A stretch of DNA of 64,000 nucleotides from Psychroserpens luteolus (GCF_021032705.1 NZ_JAHVXI010000002.1:248001-312000); one strand, 5' to 3'. Counted from the first letter of the stretch, positions 52,396 to 60,901 are shown. Notes: generated by a model not told the origin, from the letters alone. A program made the numbers and translations.

Positions 52396-54050
52396 CAAAA
52401 ACAATATTGACGTCTTGGCAACGCTTAATAGGTCTTTTAAAACTAGACCGCAAAGATATTAAGCAGGTGTTTTACTATGCCATTTTTGCAGGATTAGTGA
52501 ACCTTTCACTACCATTAGGGATTCAAGCAATCATCAACCTTATACAAGGAGCACAAATCAGTAGCTCATGGATTGTACTAGTTATTTTAGTTACGCTAGG
52601 TGTGGCATTTGCAGGAATTTTACAACTCATGCAAATGCGTATCATAGAAAACGTACAACAAAAAATATTCACTAGATCTTCATTTGAATTCTCATATCGA
52701 TTTCCGAAGATAAAAATGAGTGAATTACGTAATTACTATCCACCAGAATTGGCGAATAGGTTTTTTGACACATTAACAGTACAAAAAGGGTTGTCCAAAA
52801 TATTGATAGACTTTCCTGCTGCATTGCTTCAAATTATTTTTGGGTTAATGCTACTGTCATTTTATCACCCTTTTTTCATTATCTATGGGATTTTACTCAT
52901 TCTTTTAATCTACGTCGTATTTAAGTTTTCGGCGCAACGAGGTCTGGACACAAGTTTAGATGAGTCTAAACAAAAGTATAAGGTAGCACATTGGATACAA
53001 GAGGTAGCGCGTTCTATATTAAGTTTCAAACTATCAGGAAAAACGAATCTAGCCCTTAACAAAAACGACCAATTAGTGTCTGATTATTTAGACGCCAGAG
53101 AAGGTCATTTCAGAGTTCTGGTGCAACAATTCATAAAGCTTATAGGCTTTAAAGTCCTTGTTACTGCTGGATTACTAGTTATTGGAGGTTTTTTAGTATT
53201 AAGCCAAGAAATGAATATTGGGCAGTTTGTTGCTGCAGAAATCATCATTCTATTGGTCATAAATTCTGTTGAAAAACTAATTTTAGGCTTAGAATCCTTT
53301 TATGATGTACTTACTTCAATTGAAAAACTCGGACAAGTAGTTGATAAAGAACTAGAACCACAAGATGGAGACCTTGTGAGTTCTGAAAACTCAATACTTA
53401 AAGTCGAATTGGATCGTGTGAGTTATACTGTTCCTGAAAAACCAAACCCAATCATTGAAGATATTTCATTACAGATCGATCCAAAAGATCGAATTTTAAT
53501 ACATGGTTCCCATGGCTCTGGAAAGTCTACCTTATTGAAGCTAATAGCTGGAATCAATAAGCCATCTAAAGGAGGTATTTACGTCAATGATATTGCTTTA
53601 AGTGGTATAAAGCTTAATGATTATAGAAGTTTAGTAGGTCAATCTCTAGCAGAGGAATCTCCTTTTGAAGGCAGCATAAGAGACAATCTAACCTTTGGTG
53701 ATGAGACCATTTCTCAAGAGGAGATCAATACTGTTTTAGAACAAACAAACTTGGTAGAATTTGTCAAATCGCAGCCAAATGGTTTAAGAACCATCTTATA
53801 TCCAGAAGGAAAGCGTTTGTCGTCAACAGTTTCAAAGAAAATTGTGTTAGCGCGAAGCATACTTAAAAAACCAAAACTCTTGTTACTTAAAGATCCTTTA
53901 GAGCAATTTGAACAGCCTGAAGCCTTAAAAATCATAGATTTCATAACAGATAAACGAAATCCGTGGGCATTAGTTGTAGTGAGCTATAACATGGATTGGA
54001 AAACTAAATGCACAAGAATTATCAATTTAGAAAATGGTAAAATTGTTTAA
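52392..54050 (+). CDS. ABC-type transporter, membrane domain fused to a degenerate ATPase domain
   Basis: 552 residues: a six-helix exporter-type membrane domain (about 20-310) and a nucleotide-binding domain (about 335-552). The Walker A 'GSHGSGKST' (K378) and Q-loop 'VGQSLAEESPFEGSIRDNL' are intact. The other catalytic elements are not: the signature LSGGQ reads LSSTV (476-480), Walker B DE reads K500-D501 (LLLLKDP), the D-loop SALD is lost, and the H-loop His is Tyr (about Y532). There is no N-terminal C39 peptidase domain. It likely binds ATP but may not hydrolyse it normally. It is followed by HlyD and TolC, so it is a type I secretion or efflux module. Confidence 0.85.
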   Translation: MTKTILTSWQRLIGLLKLDRKDIKQVFYYAIFAGLVNLSLPLGIQAIINLIQGAQISSSWIVLVILVTLGVAFAGILQLMQMRIIENVQQKIFTRSSFEFSYRFPKIKMSELRNYYPPELANRFFDTLTVQKGLSKILIDFPAALLQIIFGLMLLSFYHPFFIIYGILLILLIYVVFKFSAQRGLDTSLDESKQKYKVAHWIQEVARSILSFKLSGKTNLALNKNDQLVSDYLDAREGHFRVLVQQFIKLIGFKVLVTAGLLVIGGFLVLSQEMNIGQFVAAEIIILLVINSVEKLILGLESFYDVLTSIEKLGQVVDKELEPQDGDLVSSENSILKVELDRVSYTVPEKPNPIIEDISLQIDPKDRILIHGSHGSGKSTLLKLIAGINKPSKGGIYVNDIALSGIKLNDYRSLVGQSLAEESPFEGSIRDNLTFGDETISQEEINTVLEQTNLVEFVKSQPNGLRTILYPEGKRLSSTVSKKIVLARSILKKPKLLLLKDPLEQFEQPEALKIIDFITDKRNPWALVVVSYNMDWKTKCTRIINLENGKIV

Positions 54051-54062
54051 ACCAGAAAGACG

Positions 54063-55418
54063 ATGCTAAATATTTCTCATAATAAACTCAATAAAAAAGT
54101 TGATTTATCACCATATAAATCGGTACAAAAGGTATTTCACAAAAGACATTTTAAGCATTTCAATCGCTTTTTAATTGCTTTTGCGATTACCGTTGTTGTC
54201 ATCATGTTTTTGCCATGGACACAAAACATAAATAGTCGTGGTAATATAACGACCTTAACACCAGACCAACGACCACAAACTATTCAATCTCCAATTCCGG
54301 GACGTATAGAAAAATGGTATGTAAGAGAAGGTGATGAAGTAAAAAAAGGAGATACAATTTTATTTATTTCAGAAATAAAGAATGAGTATTTTGATCCTAA
54401 CCTAGTTAATCGTACAGGGCAACAAATTAAAGCTAAAGAAGCTTCTGTTGTATCATATGGTTCAAAAGTAAATGCGCTTAACAACCAAATTGGTGCTTTA
54501 AGTAGAGAGCGTAAATTAAAATTAGAGCAAGCCCAAAATAAATTACTGCAAGCAAAACTAAAAGTACAGAATGATAGCATTGATTTAGAAGCAGTAAAAA
54601 TTAATTTAGGAATAGCTGAGCGTCAAATTGGAGCCATACAAAAATTATATGATGAAGGTCTAAAGTCATTGACAGAGCTCGAAGAAAAGCGTTCAAAATT
54701 TCAAGAATCGCAGGCAAAGTTAATCTCTCAGAAAAACAAATTACTTGCGGCCAAAAACGAAGTGATTAATTCAAGAGTCGAAATTAATCGTGTACAGGCA
54801 GAATATGCAGACAAGATTTCTAAAGCACAGAGTGATAAATTCACGGCAGAGTCTAATCAATTTGATGCTGAAGCTCAAGTCACAAAACTAGAAAGTGATT
54901 TCACGAGTTATGAAATTAGGAATGACCTCTATTATATTCGAGCGCCTCAAGACGGTTTTATAAACAAAGCCATTAAAGGCGGAATTGGAGAAACATTTAA
55001 AGAAGGGGAAGAACTAGTAGGTATTATGCCTTCTAATTATGATATCGCAGTAGAAATGTTTGTAGATCCAATAGACTTACCTTTAGTTCACAAAGGCGAA
55101 AAAGTTCGTGTACAGTTTGATGGCTGGCCTGCTATTGTATTTAGTGGTTGGCCAAATATATCCTATGGTACTTATGGCGCAAAAGTAGTAGCCATAGAAC
55201 GATTTATAAGTGACAATGGCAAATTTAGAGTCTTACTCGCTCCAGATGAAGAAGACCATCCATGGCCAGATGCCATACGCGTTGGTTCTGGTGCAAAAAC
55301 AATTGCATTATTAGAAGATGTTCCTATCTGGTTCGAATTATGGCGAAAACTGAATGGCTTCCCTCCTAACTATTATCAACCTGAAACTGATTCGAAACCT
55401 AAAACAGCTAAAAAATAA
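54063..55418 (+). CDS. HlyD-family periplasmic adaptor
   Basis: 451 residues. One N-terminal membrane helix ('FLIAFAITVVVIMFLPWTQ', about 40-58), a lipoyl-like half-motif 'SPIPGRIEKWYVREGDEVKKGD', a long alpha-helical hairpin (about 120-300, many Gln/Lys/Glu) and the second lipoyl half 'RAPQDGFINKAI', then a beta-barrel region. It links the inner-membrane ABC protein to the outer-membrane TolC channel. Unusual features are the long extended C-terminal part with 'EDHPWPDAIRVG' and 'PIWFELWRKLNGFPPNYY'. Overlaps the TolC gene by one base. Confidence 0.92.
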   Translation: MLNISHNKLNKKVDLSPYKSVQKVFHKRHFKHFNRFLIAFAITVVVIMFLPWTQNINSRGNITTLTPDQRPQTIQSPIPGRIEKWYVREGDEVKKGDTILFISEIKNEYFDPNLVNRTGQQIKAKEASVVSYGSKVNALNNQIGALSRERKLKLEQAQNKLLQAKLKVQNDSIDLEAVKINLGIAERQIGAIQKLYDEGLKSLTELEEKRSKFQESQAKLISQKNKLLAAKNEVINSRVEINRVQAEYADKISKAQSDKFTAESNQFDAEAQVTKLESDFTSYEIRNDLYYIRAPQDGFINKAIKGGIGETFKEGEELVGIMPSNYDIAVEMFVDPIDLPLVHKGEKVRVQFDGWPAIVFSGWPNISYGTYGAKVVAIERFISDNGKFRVLLAPDEEDHPWPDAIRVGSGAKTIALLEDVPIWFELWRKLNGFPPNYYQPETDSKPKTAKK

Positions 55419-56830
55419 TGACCATTATGACGAAACATTTTAGTGCATTATGTCTTCTTATGGTATCGCTTTGCTTTTCACAAAATGATGAGCCAACAAT
55501 ACTTAGTTTTAGTGAATATTTAGGCTATGTAAAAAAATATCATCCCATAGCAAAACAAGCCGAACTAACTTTACAAATTGGGCAAGCCAACTTAATGAAA
55601 GCACGAGGTAGTTTTGATCCAAAAATTGAAGTTGATAACGAGCGTAAGACATTTAAAAATATAGAATACTATGATCAACTCAATGCAACATTTAAGATCC
55701 CAACTTGGTATGGTATTGAACTCAAAGGGAGCTTTGAGCAAACTGATGGTGTATTTTTAAACCCACAGAACTCTTTACCAGATGATGGTTTATATAGTGC
55801 TGGCATTTCAGCCTCACTGGGACAAGGTCTGTTTATTAACAAACGAATGGCCGACTTAAAGAAGGCCAAATTTTTTAGAGAACAAACAAAAGCAGATCGA
55901 GAGATATTAGTCAACCAGATCTTGTTTGATGCTTCATTAGCCTATTTTAATTGGCTACAAACTTACAATGAAACCAAACTTTATGAGCAGTTTTTGGAAA
56001 ATGCTAGAGTGCGATTTCAAGGTGTTAAACGCAGTGCTGAAAATGGAGATAAAGCAGCTATAGATTCTGTTGAAGCTGGTATAACAGTAAAGAATAGAGC
56101 TTTAGGTCTAGAACAGTCCAAAGTAAAATTTATGAAGGCTTCATTAGAACTATCGACATTTTTATGGCTTAATAATGACATTCCCATAGAACTACAACCC
56201 AGTGTTATTCCAGACACAACTATTGAAAATACTGTTGATGATGTTCTGGAAATTTCTGGTTTACCGCTAACAGATTTTGTTTTAGAAAATCATCCAAAAT
56301 TGCGGTCATTAGCATTTAAATATGAGGGATTAGAAGTCGATAAGCGACTTAAAGCAAATAAGCTTTTACCAAAAATTGATGTACAATATAACTTTTTAAC
56401 TGAAACTCCAGATATTGCAAGATCATTTAATACGAACCAATATAAAGGCGGATTTAGTATAGCCTTCCCTCTATTTTTAAGAAAAGAACGAGGTGACTTA
56501 AGATTGGCTAAAGCTAAGCTTCAAGATTTACAATTTGAAATTGATAATGCGAAAATTACGATTCAAAACAAAGTTTTGGCTTTATATAGAGAGTTAGAAT
56601 CGTTTCAAACACAAAACTTGCTCATAGATGACATCGTTTTAGATTATACAACTATGCTCAATGCCGAAGAACGAAAGTTTAGTTTTGGAGAAAGTTCTTT
56701 ATTTCTAATTAATTCTCGAGAAAAAAGTTTGATTGATTCACAGTTAAAAGCCATTTCACTGCAAAATAAGTATTTGAAGACAAAAGCAAAGCTCTTTAAT
56801 AGTCTATCAAGAGATATTCAGAATCTTTAA
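55418..56830 (+). CDS. TolC-family outer-membrane channel protein
   Basis: 470 residues. Signal peptide ends about 'VSLCFSQ'. The body has the two-fold outer-membrane efflux repeat with 'AKQAELTLQIGQANLMKARG', 'FDASLAYFNWLQTYNETKLY' and the second half 'HPKLRSLAFKYEGLEVDKRL', 'ENKL..KIDVQYNF'-like strands. It supplies the outer channel of the type I system. A second ATG three codons in (55427) is also possible. Stops directly next to the convergent gene (56830/56831), with no terminator seen. Confidence 0.92.
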   Translation: MTIMTKHFSALCLLMVSLCFSQNDEPTILSFSEYLGYVKKYHPIAKQAELTLQIGQANLMKARGSFDPKIEVDNERKTFKNIEYYDQLNATFKIPTWYGIELKGSFEQTDGVFLNPQNSLPDDGLYSAGISASLGQGLFINKRMADLKKAKFFREQTKADREILVNQILFDASLAYFNWLQTYNETKLYEQFLENARVRFQGVKRSAENGDKAAIDSVEAGITVKNRALGLEQSKVKFMKASLELSTFLWLNNDIPIELQPSVIPDTTIENTVDDVLEISGLPLTDFVLENHPKLRSLAFKYEGLEVDKRLKANKLLPKIDVQYNFLTETPDIARSFNTNQYKGGFSIAFPLFLRKERGDLRLAKAKLQDLQFEIDNAKITIQNKVLALYRELESFQTQNLLIDDIVLDYTTMLNAEERKFSFGESSLFLINSREKSLIDSQLKAISLQNKYLKTKAKLFNSLSRDIQNL

Positions 56831-57556
56831 TTAATTATTATCTGCTTTTTCACTTTTAGATTCTTCTTCATTTAGAGGTTTTTGCTTAATCACATTAACT
56901 GTGGCTCTAACACCTGTTAGAAGATTCCATTTTTTTGAAGAGACTAAGTTTCCATTATCGTCATATACGATAAACTCAGCCGTATTAGGACCAGAATCGC
57001 CTTGGTTTAAAGCCAAGAACACAATTTTATTAACACCTGGAGTTAAAGCTACGTCAAAGCCTTTATAACCACCAGTAAGTAATAATGAAGGAACTATAAT
57101 TTCATCATTAACAAATACACGAACCAAATCACCATCTGGGTATTCGTGATCACGACAAACAATCTTAACAAAGGCACCATTACTTTTGATATCACCTAAG
57201 AACACATCGGCCATGGTTTCAATAGCTAAACCTTGCTCAACAGCTACTTTCTTAAAACGCTTTTCAAAGATTTCTCCAGGATTTCTCAAACCATTATCAT
57301 GAATCATTGAGAATTCCTTTTTAGACTTCTTAATAGCTGCTTTACTTTCAGTTGGAATACCAGCTACATTCTTTTTAGGCTTGGTAATTCCAATTTTAGA
57401 TTCAGGTTTAATAATAAGTTTAGGTGTAGTGTCCTTTTTTTTGGTTTCAACAGCAGGTATTCTAATAGATTTCTTCTCGTTCTTATCTGGTTGCTGCGCA
57501 AACAGAGAACAAGTACATAAAGCAAATAAGAAAAAAAATAGCTGTCTTTTCATCAC
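56831..57556 (-). CDS. Secreted protein of unknown function
   Basis: 241 residues. Sec signal peptide ending 'CTCSLFAQQ' (about residue 21), then a basic Lys/Pro/Thr-rich linker (about 22-85) and a compact beta-rich domain (about 100-225) with 'VFVNDEIIVPSLLLTGGYKG' and 'LALNQGDSGPNTAEFIVYD', which looks like a jelly-roll or Ig-like sandwich. No known family recognised. The gap upstream (57557-57638) has no clear box. Role unknown; probably periplasmic. Confidence 0.65.
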   Translation of the reverse strand: MMKRQLFFFLFALCTCSLFAQQPDKNEKKSIRIPAVETKKKDTTPKLIIKPESKIGITKPKKNVAGIPTESKAAIKKSKKEFSMIHDNGLRNPGEIFEKRFKKVAVEQGLAIETMADVFLGDIKSNGAFVKIVCRDHEYPDGDLVRVFVNDEIIVPSLLLTGGYKGFDVALTPGVNKIVFLALNQGDSGPNTAEFIVYDDNGNLVSSKKWNLLTGVRATVNVIKQKPLNEEESKSEKADNN

Positions 57557-57638
57557 ATTTCTTTTAGTATAGTCGTTTCAAAAACCATACCTAACAATAA
57601 AAGTAACGACTTTATAGCGTAAACATTTTAATTTTACG

Positions 57639-59150
57639 TTAAAACTTTCCGTTGAAACTTAAACGCAATTTACGCGTATATTCTTCTAATAACCAGTCTT
57701 TATAGTTTTTTGTACTGTTCATAATACAATAACAATACTGTTTAATACGATAACAGATATCATCGTGTAATAATTTTGCTAACTCTCTCGCCTCAAAAAC
57801 ATCTTCACTATTTGCGATAACTAAAGCTGAATGCTGTGCAATACTATTTTCAATAGCCTGCATAGACTTCTTACCTTCTCTAATCACCTTTTTGTATTCT
57901 TCTTTTATATCAAAATCGTCATTAGGGTTTTTGGTAAAACGCTTTCTTAACGACTCTGGCATTTTATATACAAACTCACGTTCTATGTCTTCATCATTAC
58001 GAAGATTCTCTAAATAGAAATCTGGATTTTTAAAGATATGTTGCCAATCAACTGGTTGACTCCATGGTCCAAATCGCACTGCATTATTTCCTAAGTCAAT
58101 AACCGTAAACTTACTTTTATCACCATGAATTCTCGACCCTCTACCAATCATTTGAAAATATAAGGTTAACGAACGTGTTGCCCTATTTAGGATAATAGAC
58201 TCTACAGATGGTTCGTCAAAACCTGTCGTCAAAATACTTACAGAAGTCAATATTCCATTAGGTGTATTTTTAAACCACTTTAAAATTTCTTTACGATCCT
58301 GTTTGCTTGATGTGTTATCCAAATGGCGAATATCATATCCAGCTCTTTTGAAGGTGTAGTAAACTTCTTTTGAGGTATTAATACCATTATTAAAAATTAA
58401 GGTTTTCTTACCTTTAGATAATTCTTCATAGGCAAACAATAGCTTACCTTGCATCGCTGCATTAGTATATAATGCTTCGGAAGATTTTACAGTATAATCT
58501 CCATTGATACCAATTTTTAGGGTATTAAGAGAAACATCATAATTATAAATTTCGGCTGAAGCCAAAAACCCGTTTTTAATTAATGTCGAAATATTATCTC
58601 CAACGATCAACTCCTTATAGTTGTCTTTCATTGGCAATTTAATATTACTACTTAAAGGTGTTGCTGTAACTCCAAGAATGAAACAATTGTCAAAAAATTT
58701 AAACAACTTTCTAAACGAATTGTAGTGTGCTTCGTCAATAATGACAAGACCAATATCTTCTAGGTTAAGTTTACCATCATTTAATCGGTTGTTCAACGTC
58801 TCAACCATAGCCACAAAACACTGGTACTGGTCTTGATCTGGTAATTCTTTAACCTTACTGTTGATAATTTTATTATTAACACCAAAACCATGCAAAACTT
58901 TAGACGTTTGTTTACATAGTTCAATTCGGTGTGTAAGAATGACCACCTTTTTTTGGTGTTTCTTTATATACTGTCTAACAATTTCAGAAAAAATAACCGT
59001 TTTACCTCCTCCTGTTGGTAACTGATACAAGAGATTGTAATTATCAGGTGCAGCCTCAAAGACATCAAATATGCGATTTAGATCAGCAATTTGGTAATCA
59101 TAAAGACGCTTTTTTGTTTCCTTTTTTGTTATTTGAAGGGTTTCGGACAT
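57639..59150 (-). CDS. DEAD/DEAH-box superfamily 2 helicase
   Basis: 503 residues. SF2 motifs in order: Q-like region 'LYDYQIADLNRIF', Walker A 'LPTGGGKTVIFSEI', Ia 'VILTHRIELCKQT', II 'IIDEAHYNS', III 'GVTATP', then the RecA2 domain with 'TLIFNNGINTS', 'ILTTGFDEPSVESIILNRAT' and VI 'QMIGRGSRIHGDKSKF'. The C-terminal about 130 residues are helical. Similar to SSL2/RadD-like helicases of DNA repair. No nuclease, methylase or other defence gene is adjacent. Confidence 0.88.
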   Translation of the reverse strand: MSETLQITKKETKKRLYDYQIADLNRIFDVFEAAPDNYNLLYQLPTGGGKTVIFSEIVRQYIKKHQKKVVILTHRIELCKQTSKVLHGFGVNNKIINSKVKELPDQDQYQCFVAMVETLNNRLNDGKLNLEDIGLVIIDEAHYNSFRKLFKFFDNCFILGVTATPLSSNIKLPMKDNYKELIVGDNISTLIKNGFLASAEIYNYDVSLNTLKIGINGDYTVKSSEALYTNAAMQGKLLFAYEELSKGKKTLIFNNGINTSKEVYYTFKRAGYDIRHLDNTSSKQDRKEILKWFKNTPNGILTSVSILTTGFDEPSVESIILNRATRSLTLYFQMIGRGSRIHGDKSKFTVIDLGNNAVRFGPWSQPVDWQHIFKNPDFYLENLRNDEDIEREFVYKMPESLRKRFTKNPNDDFDIKEEYKKVIREGKKSMQAIENSIAQHSALVIANSEDVFEARELAKLLHDDICYRIKQYCYCIMNSTKNYKDWLLEEYTRKLRLSFNGKF

Positions 59151-59180
59151 AAATTAATAGCTTCAGAAAATCAATTCTTG

Positions 59181-59188
59181 CAAAATTA
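59181..59188 (-). promoter_or_regulatory. Predicted -7 box TAATTTTG for the helicase gene
   Basis: Minus strand 59188-59181 is a perfect TAnnTTTG box about 30 bases before the helicase ATG at 59150. No -33 TTG found. Confidence 0.4.
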
Positions 59189-59294
59189 AGCTTTTATAAG
59201 AGTTATTTAGGCATATTGTTAAAAACAATTGAAAAGTAATTCCTACCCTATCCTGTTAAAAAATGTTAAATTACTACTATGTAATGCAAAGTAC

Positions 59295-59321
59295 TGTAAC
59301 ATTTTTATAATTCTGTCGTCT
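59295..59321 (+). promoter_or_regulatory. ECF-type promoter TGTAAC-N16-CGTCT
   Basis: TGTAAC at 59295-59300, 16-base spacer, CGTCT at 59317-59321. This matches the general ECF sigma-factor layout (an AAC-type -35 and a CGTC-type -10) and not the vegetative TTG/TAnnTTTG pattern. Start of transcription would fall near 59327, 30 bases before the first micro-ORF. No ECF sigma or anti-sigma gene is in the window. Confidence 0.55.
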
Positions 59322-59356
59322 TTCTAGTATAACATCAATCATTAAAACCAATTATT

Positions 59357-59443
59357 ATGAGAACTTTAAACAACAATCAATTATCAAGTACTTCAACTGA
59401 AACTAAAATTTATACTTGGAATCAAAAAAGACGATATAGATAA
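59357..59443 (+). CDS. Micro-ORF 1 of tandem array (28 aa)
   Basis: 28 codons: MRTLNNNQLSSTST, then ETKIYTWNQKRRYR. Polar N-terminal half and basic, aromatic C-terminal end; no signal peptide or membrane helix. Nearly identical to micro-ORF 2: the first 47 bases are the same, and of eight differences in the last 13 codons four are synonymous and four conservative (K/R, I/M, T/N, Q/K), with no frameshift or early stop. That pattern supports translation. Follows the ECF-type promoter. Function unknown. Confidence 0.6.
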   Translation: MRTLNNNQLSSTSTETKIYTWNQKRRYR

Positions 59444-59487
59444 TTATATCTATTTCAAAATCATCAATCAAAAAAAAATCAATTATC

Positions 59488-59574
59488 ATGAGAACTTTAA
59501 ACAACAATCAATTATCAAGTACTTCAACTGAAACAAGAATGTACAATTGGAACAAAAAAAGACGCTATAGATAA
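59488..59574 (+). CDS. Micro-ORF 2 of tandem array (28 aa)
   Basis: 28 codons, the same MRTLNNNQLSSTST start, ending ETRMYNWNKKRRYR; the second copy of micro-ORF 1 at a distance of 131 bases. W21, R25, R26, Y27 and R28 are invariant. The bases before its ATG (ATTATC) and ATGAGAAC at the start are the same as at the exbD start (59849-59862), a possible trace of how the unit arose. Function unknown. Confidence 0.6.
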   Translation: MRTLNNNQLSSTSTETRMYNWNKKRRYR

Positions 59575-59615
59575 CTATAGGAATTAAAATTCATCAATCA
59601 AAACATCAATCTACC

Positions 59616-59684
59616 ATGAAAGCTTTAACAAAAATTATCAACACATCACATACAACAAATGACGACTTAGAAACGTTACGTTAA
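59616..59684 (+). CDS. Micro-ORF 3 of tandem array (22 aa)
   Basis: 22 codons, MKALTKIINTSHTT then NDDLETLR. It shares only the leader repeat and the M-[RK]-x-L start with copies 1 and 2, and its C-terminus is acidic before the final Arg. It may be a diverged copy or a separate small peptide. Less certain than the first two because no second copy is available for comparison. Confidence 0.4.
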   Translation: MKALTKIINTSHTTNDDLETLR

Positions 59685-59752
59685 TAGTGATAACAACAAC
59701 ATTATTCATCAATCAAAATGCATATTGAGTTTATTCTCAATATAATATCCGG

Positions 59753-59787
59753 AAAAACCAGCATACTTTTAGTATTCTGGTTTTTTT
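59753..59787 (+). terminator. Strong terminator closing the micro-ORF transcript
   Basis: AAACCAG-C-ATAC / GTAT-T-CTGGTTT with a TTTTA loop and one internal mismatch, followed by a T-run. A second 8-bp hairpin, ATATTGAG-TTTATT-CTCAATAT, lies just before it at 59722-59743. Together they end a transcript of about 460 bases and separate it from exbD. Confidence 0.8.
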
Positions 59788-59854
59788 GGTTTTAAGAAAA
59801 TGGTATCGTTTTTGAGGCTTGTGACGTATAACAATAATCTTAAAAACTATTATC

Positions 59855-60424
59855 ATGAGAACATCAAGACGACAATCTCCTCAAGTTAATGCAGGCTCAA
59901 TGGCTGACATTGCTTTTTTACTTCTTATCTTTTTCTTAGTTACTGCTGCTATACCAGAAAAGGACGAAGGTATCACTCGAAAACTTCCACCTCCTTGTCC
60001 GCCTAATACAATTTGCGATGACGGAACCATCAAACAACGCAATGTTTTAGAAGTTAAAATTAACTCTAAAAATGAGTTGTGGGTAGAAAATGAGATTATT
60101 GATATTGAAGAACTCAAGGACATTGCAATCGCTTTTCTTGACAACAATGGTGATAATACATGTAATTATTGTAATGGTTTAAAAGATAATAATTCATCTG
60201 ACAACCCAAGCAAAGCAGTAATATCCTTAAATAATGACAAGCTTACGTCCTACAAATTCTACATCCAAGTTCAGGACGAATTAACTAAAGCCTATTATGA
60301 ATTGCGAAATAATTATTCTGAAACCATTATCAAAAAACCATCTAATAAACTCACAAAAAAAGAATTAAAACAGGTCAAGGACGCCTATCCATTTATACTG
60401 TCTGAAGCAGAAATCAAGAATTAA
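59855..60424 (+). CDS. exbD: ExbD/TolR-type proton channel subunit
   Basis: 189 residues. One N-terminal membrane helix with the functional Asp in 'GSMADIAFLLLIFFLVT' (about D19), a proline-rich 'KLPPPCPPN' linker and a periplasmic domain with 'CNYCNGLKDNNSSDNPSKAV', as in other flavobacterial ExbD. ExbD pairs with ExbB to use the proton gradient for TonB-dependent uptake. No exbB, second exbD or tonB is in the window, so this copy stands alone. Its stop overlaps the convergent 3D-domain gene by 4 bases. Separated from the micro-ORFs by a terminator. Confidence 0.92.
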   Translation: MRTSRRQSPQVNAGSMADIAFLLLIFFLVTAAIPEKDEGITRKLPPPCPPNTICDDGTIKQRNVLEVKINSKNELWVENEIIDIEELKDIAIAFLDNNGDNTCNYCNGLKDNNSSDNPSKAVISLNNDKLTSYKFYIQVQDELTKAYYELRNNYSETIIKKPSNKLTKKELKQVKDAYPFILSEAEIKN

Positions 60425-60849
60425 TTCAAAGAGTCTAACTCAATTTCAATTCTATAACTGATGTTAACTTTGCGTCTGCCCCATTCCTTAGCAGCTTTAA
60501 CATCAGTTCCCATATAGATATCTATTCGTTTCCTCCAACGTCTGTTCATTTTATCCTTGACTAAATACGTCCCTTCAACCCCTTCAATCTTCACAGGTGT
60601 ATTATGTACCAAACCATTTTTAAGCAAATCTCTTGAAACAGCGATATAACGCAAACCTGGTTTTAAGCTATCACCAAAAGCCGTAATATGCGGATTTGAG
60701 CTAGTTTGATATGCCAAAGAATTGTAGGCCGTTGCTGTGACTTCAATGGTTTTCCATTCATAAGGATTAGGCGGTTCACTTTTACAGCTGACCAATAATA
60801 CACAGACTAACATTAAAACATAGACAGTATAAGACGCAGAGGAATTCAT
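60421..60849 (-). CDS. 3D-domain lipoprotein (RlpA/MltA-like barrel)
   Basis: 142 residues. Lipoprotein signal ends 'VCVLLVSC' (Cys about 22). The rest is a double-psi-beta-barrel 3D domain: 'VTATAYNSLAYQTSSNP', 'YIAVSRDLL', and the three Asp-type signature 'VKDKMNRRWRKRIDIYMG', closing with 'AKEWGRRKVNI'. Domains of this type are found in lytic transglycosylase-like and peptidoglycan-binding proteins. Expected in the periplasm or outer membrane inner leaflet. Confidence 0.85.
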   Translation of the reverse strand: MNSSASYTVYVLMLVCVLLVSCKSEPPNPYEWKTIEVTATAYNSLAYQTSSNPHITAFGDSLKPGLRYIAVSRDLLKNGLVHNTPVKIEGVEGTYLVKDKMNRRWRKRIDIYMGTDVKAAKEWGRRKVNISYRIEIELDSLN

Positions 60850-60901
60850 ATTTTAAATATAAGATTTTGTAACTTCACAATCGAAACGAAATCCAACTTT
60901 T

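Larger units (their letters stand above)
59333..59718 (+). repeat. Spaced CATCAATCA leader repeats of the micro-ORF array
   Basis: CATCAATCA occurs at 59333, 59462, 59592 and 59707 (spacing 129, 130, 115), three times as TCATCAATCAAAA. Each copy stands 15-25 bases before an ATG of the array, so the unit is leader plus micro-ORF. The last copy runs directly into the terminator region and probably has no gene. Confidence 0.75.

Noticed and set aside
57639-59150. SF2 helicase as part of a restriction or defence island
   Set aside because: No nuclease, methylase or specificity gene is adjacent; the protein fits stand-alone SSL2/RadD-like helicases.
59718-59795. Fourth micro-ORF after the last leader repeat
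   Set aside because: Its frame runs straight through the hairpin and terminator with a Phe/Trp-rich end produced by the T-run.
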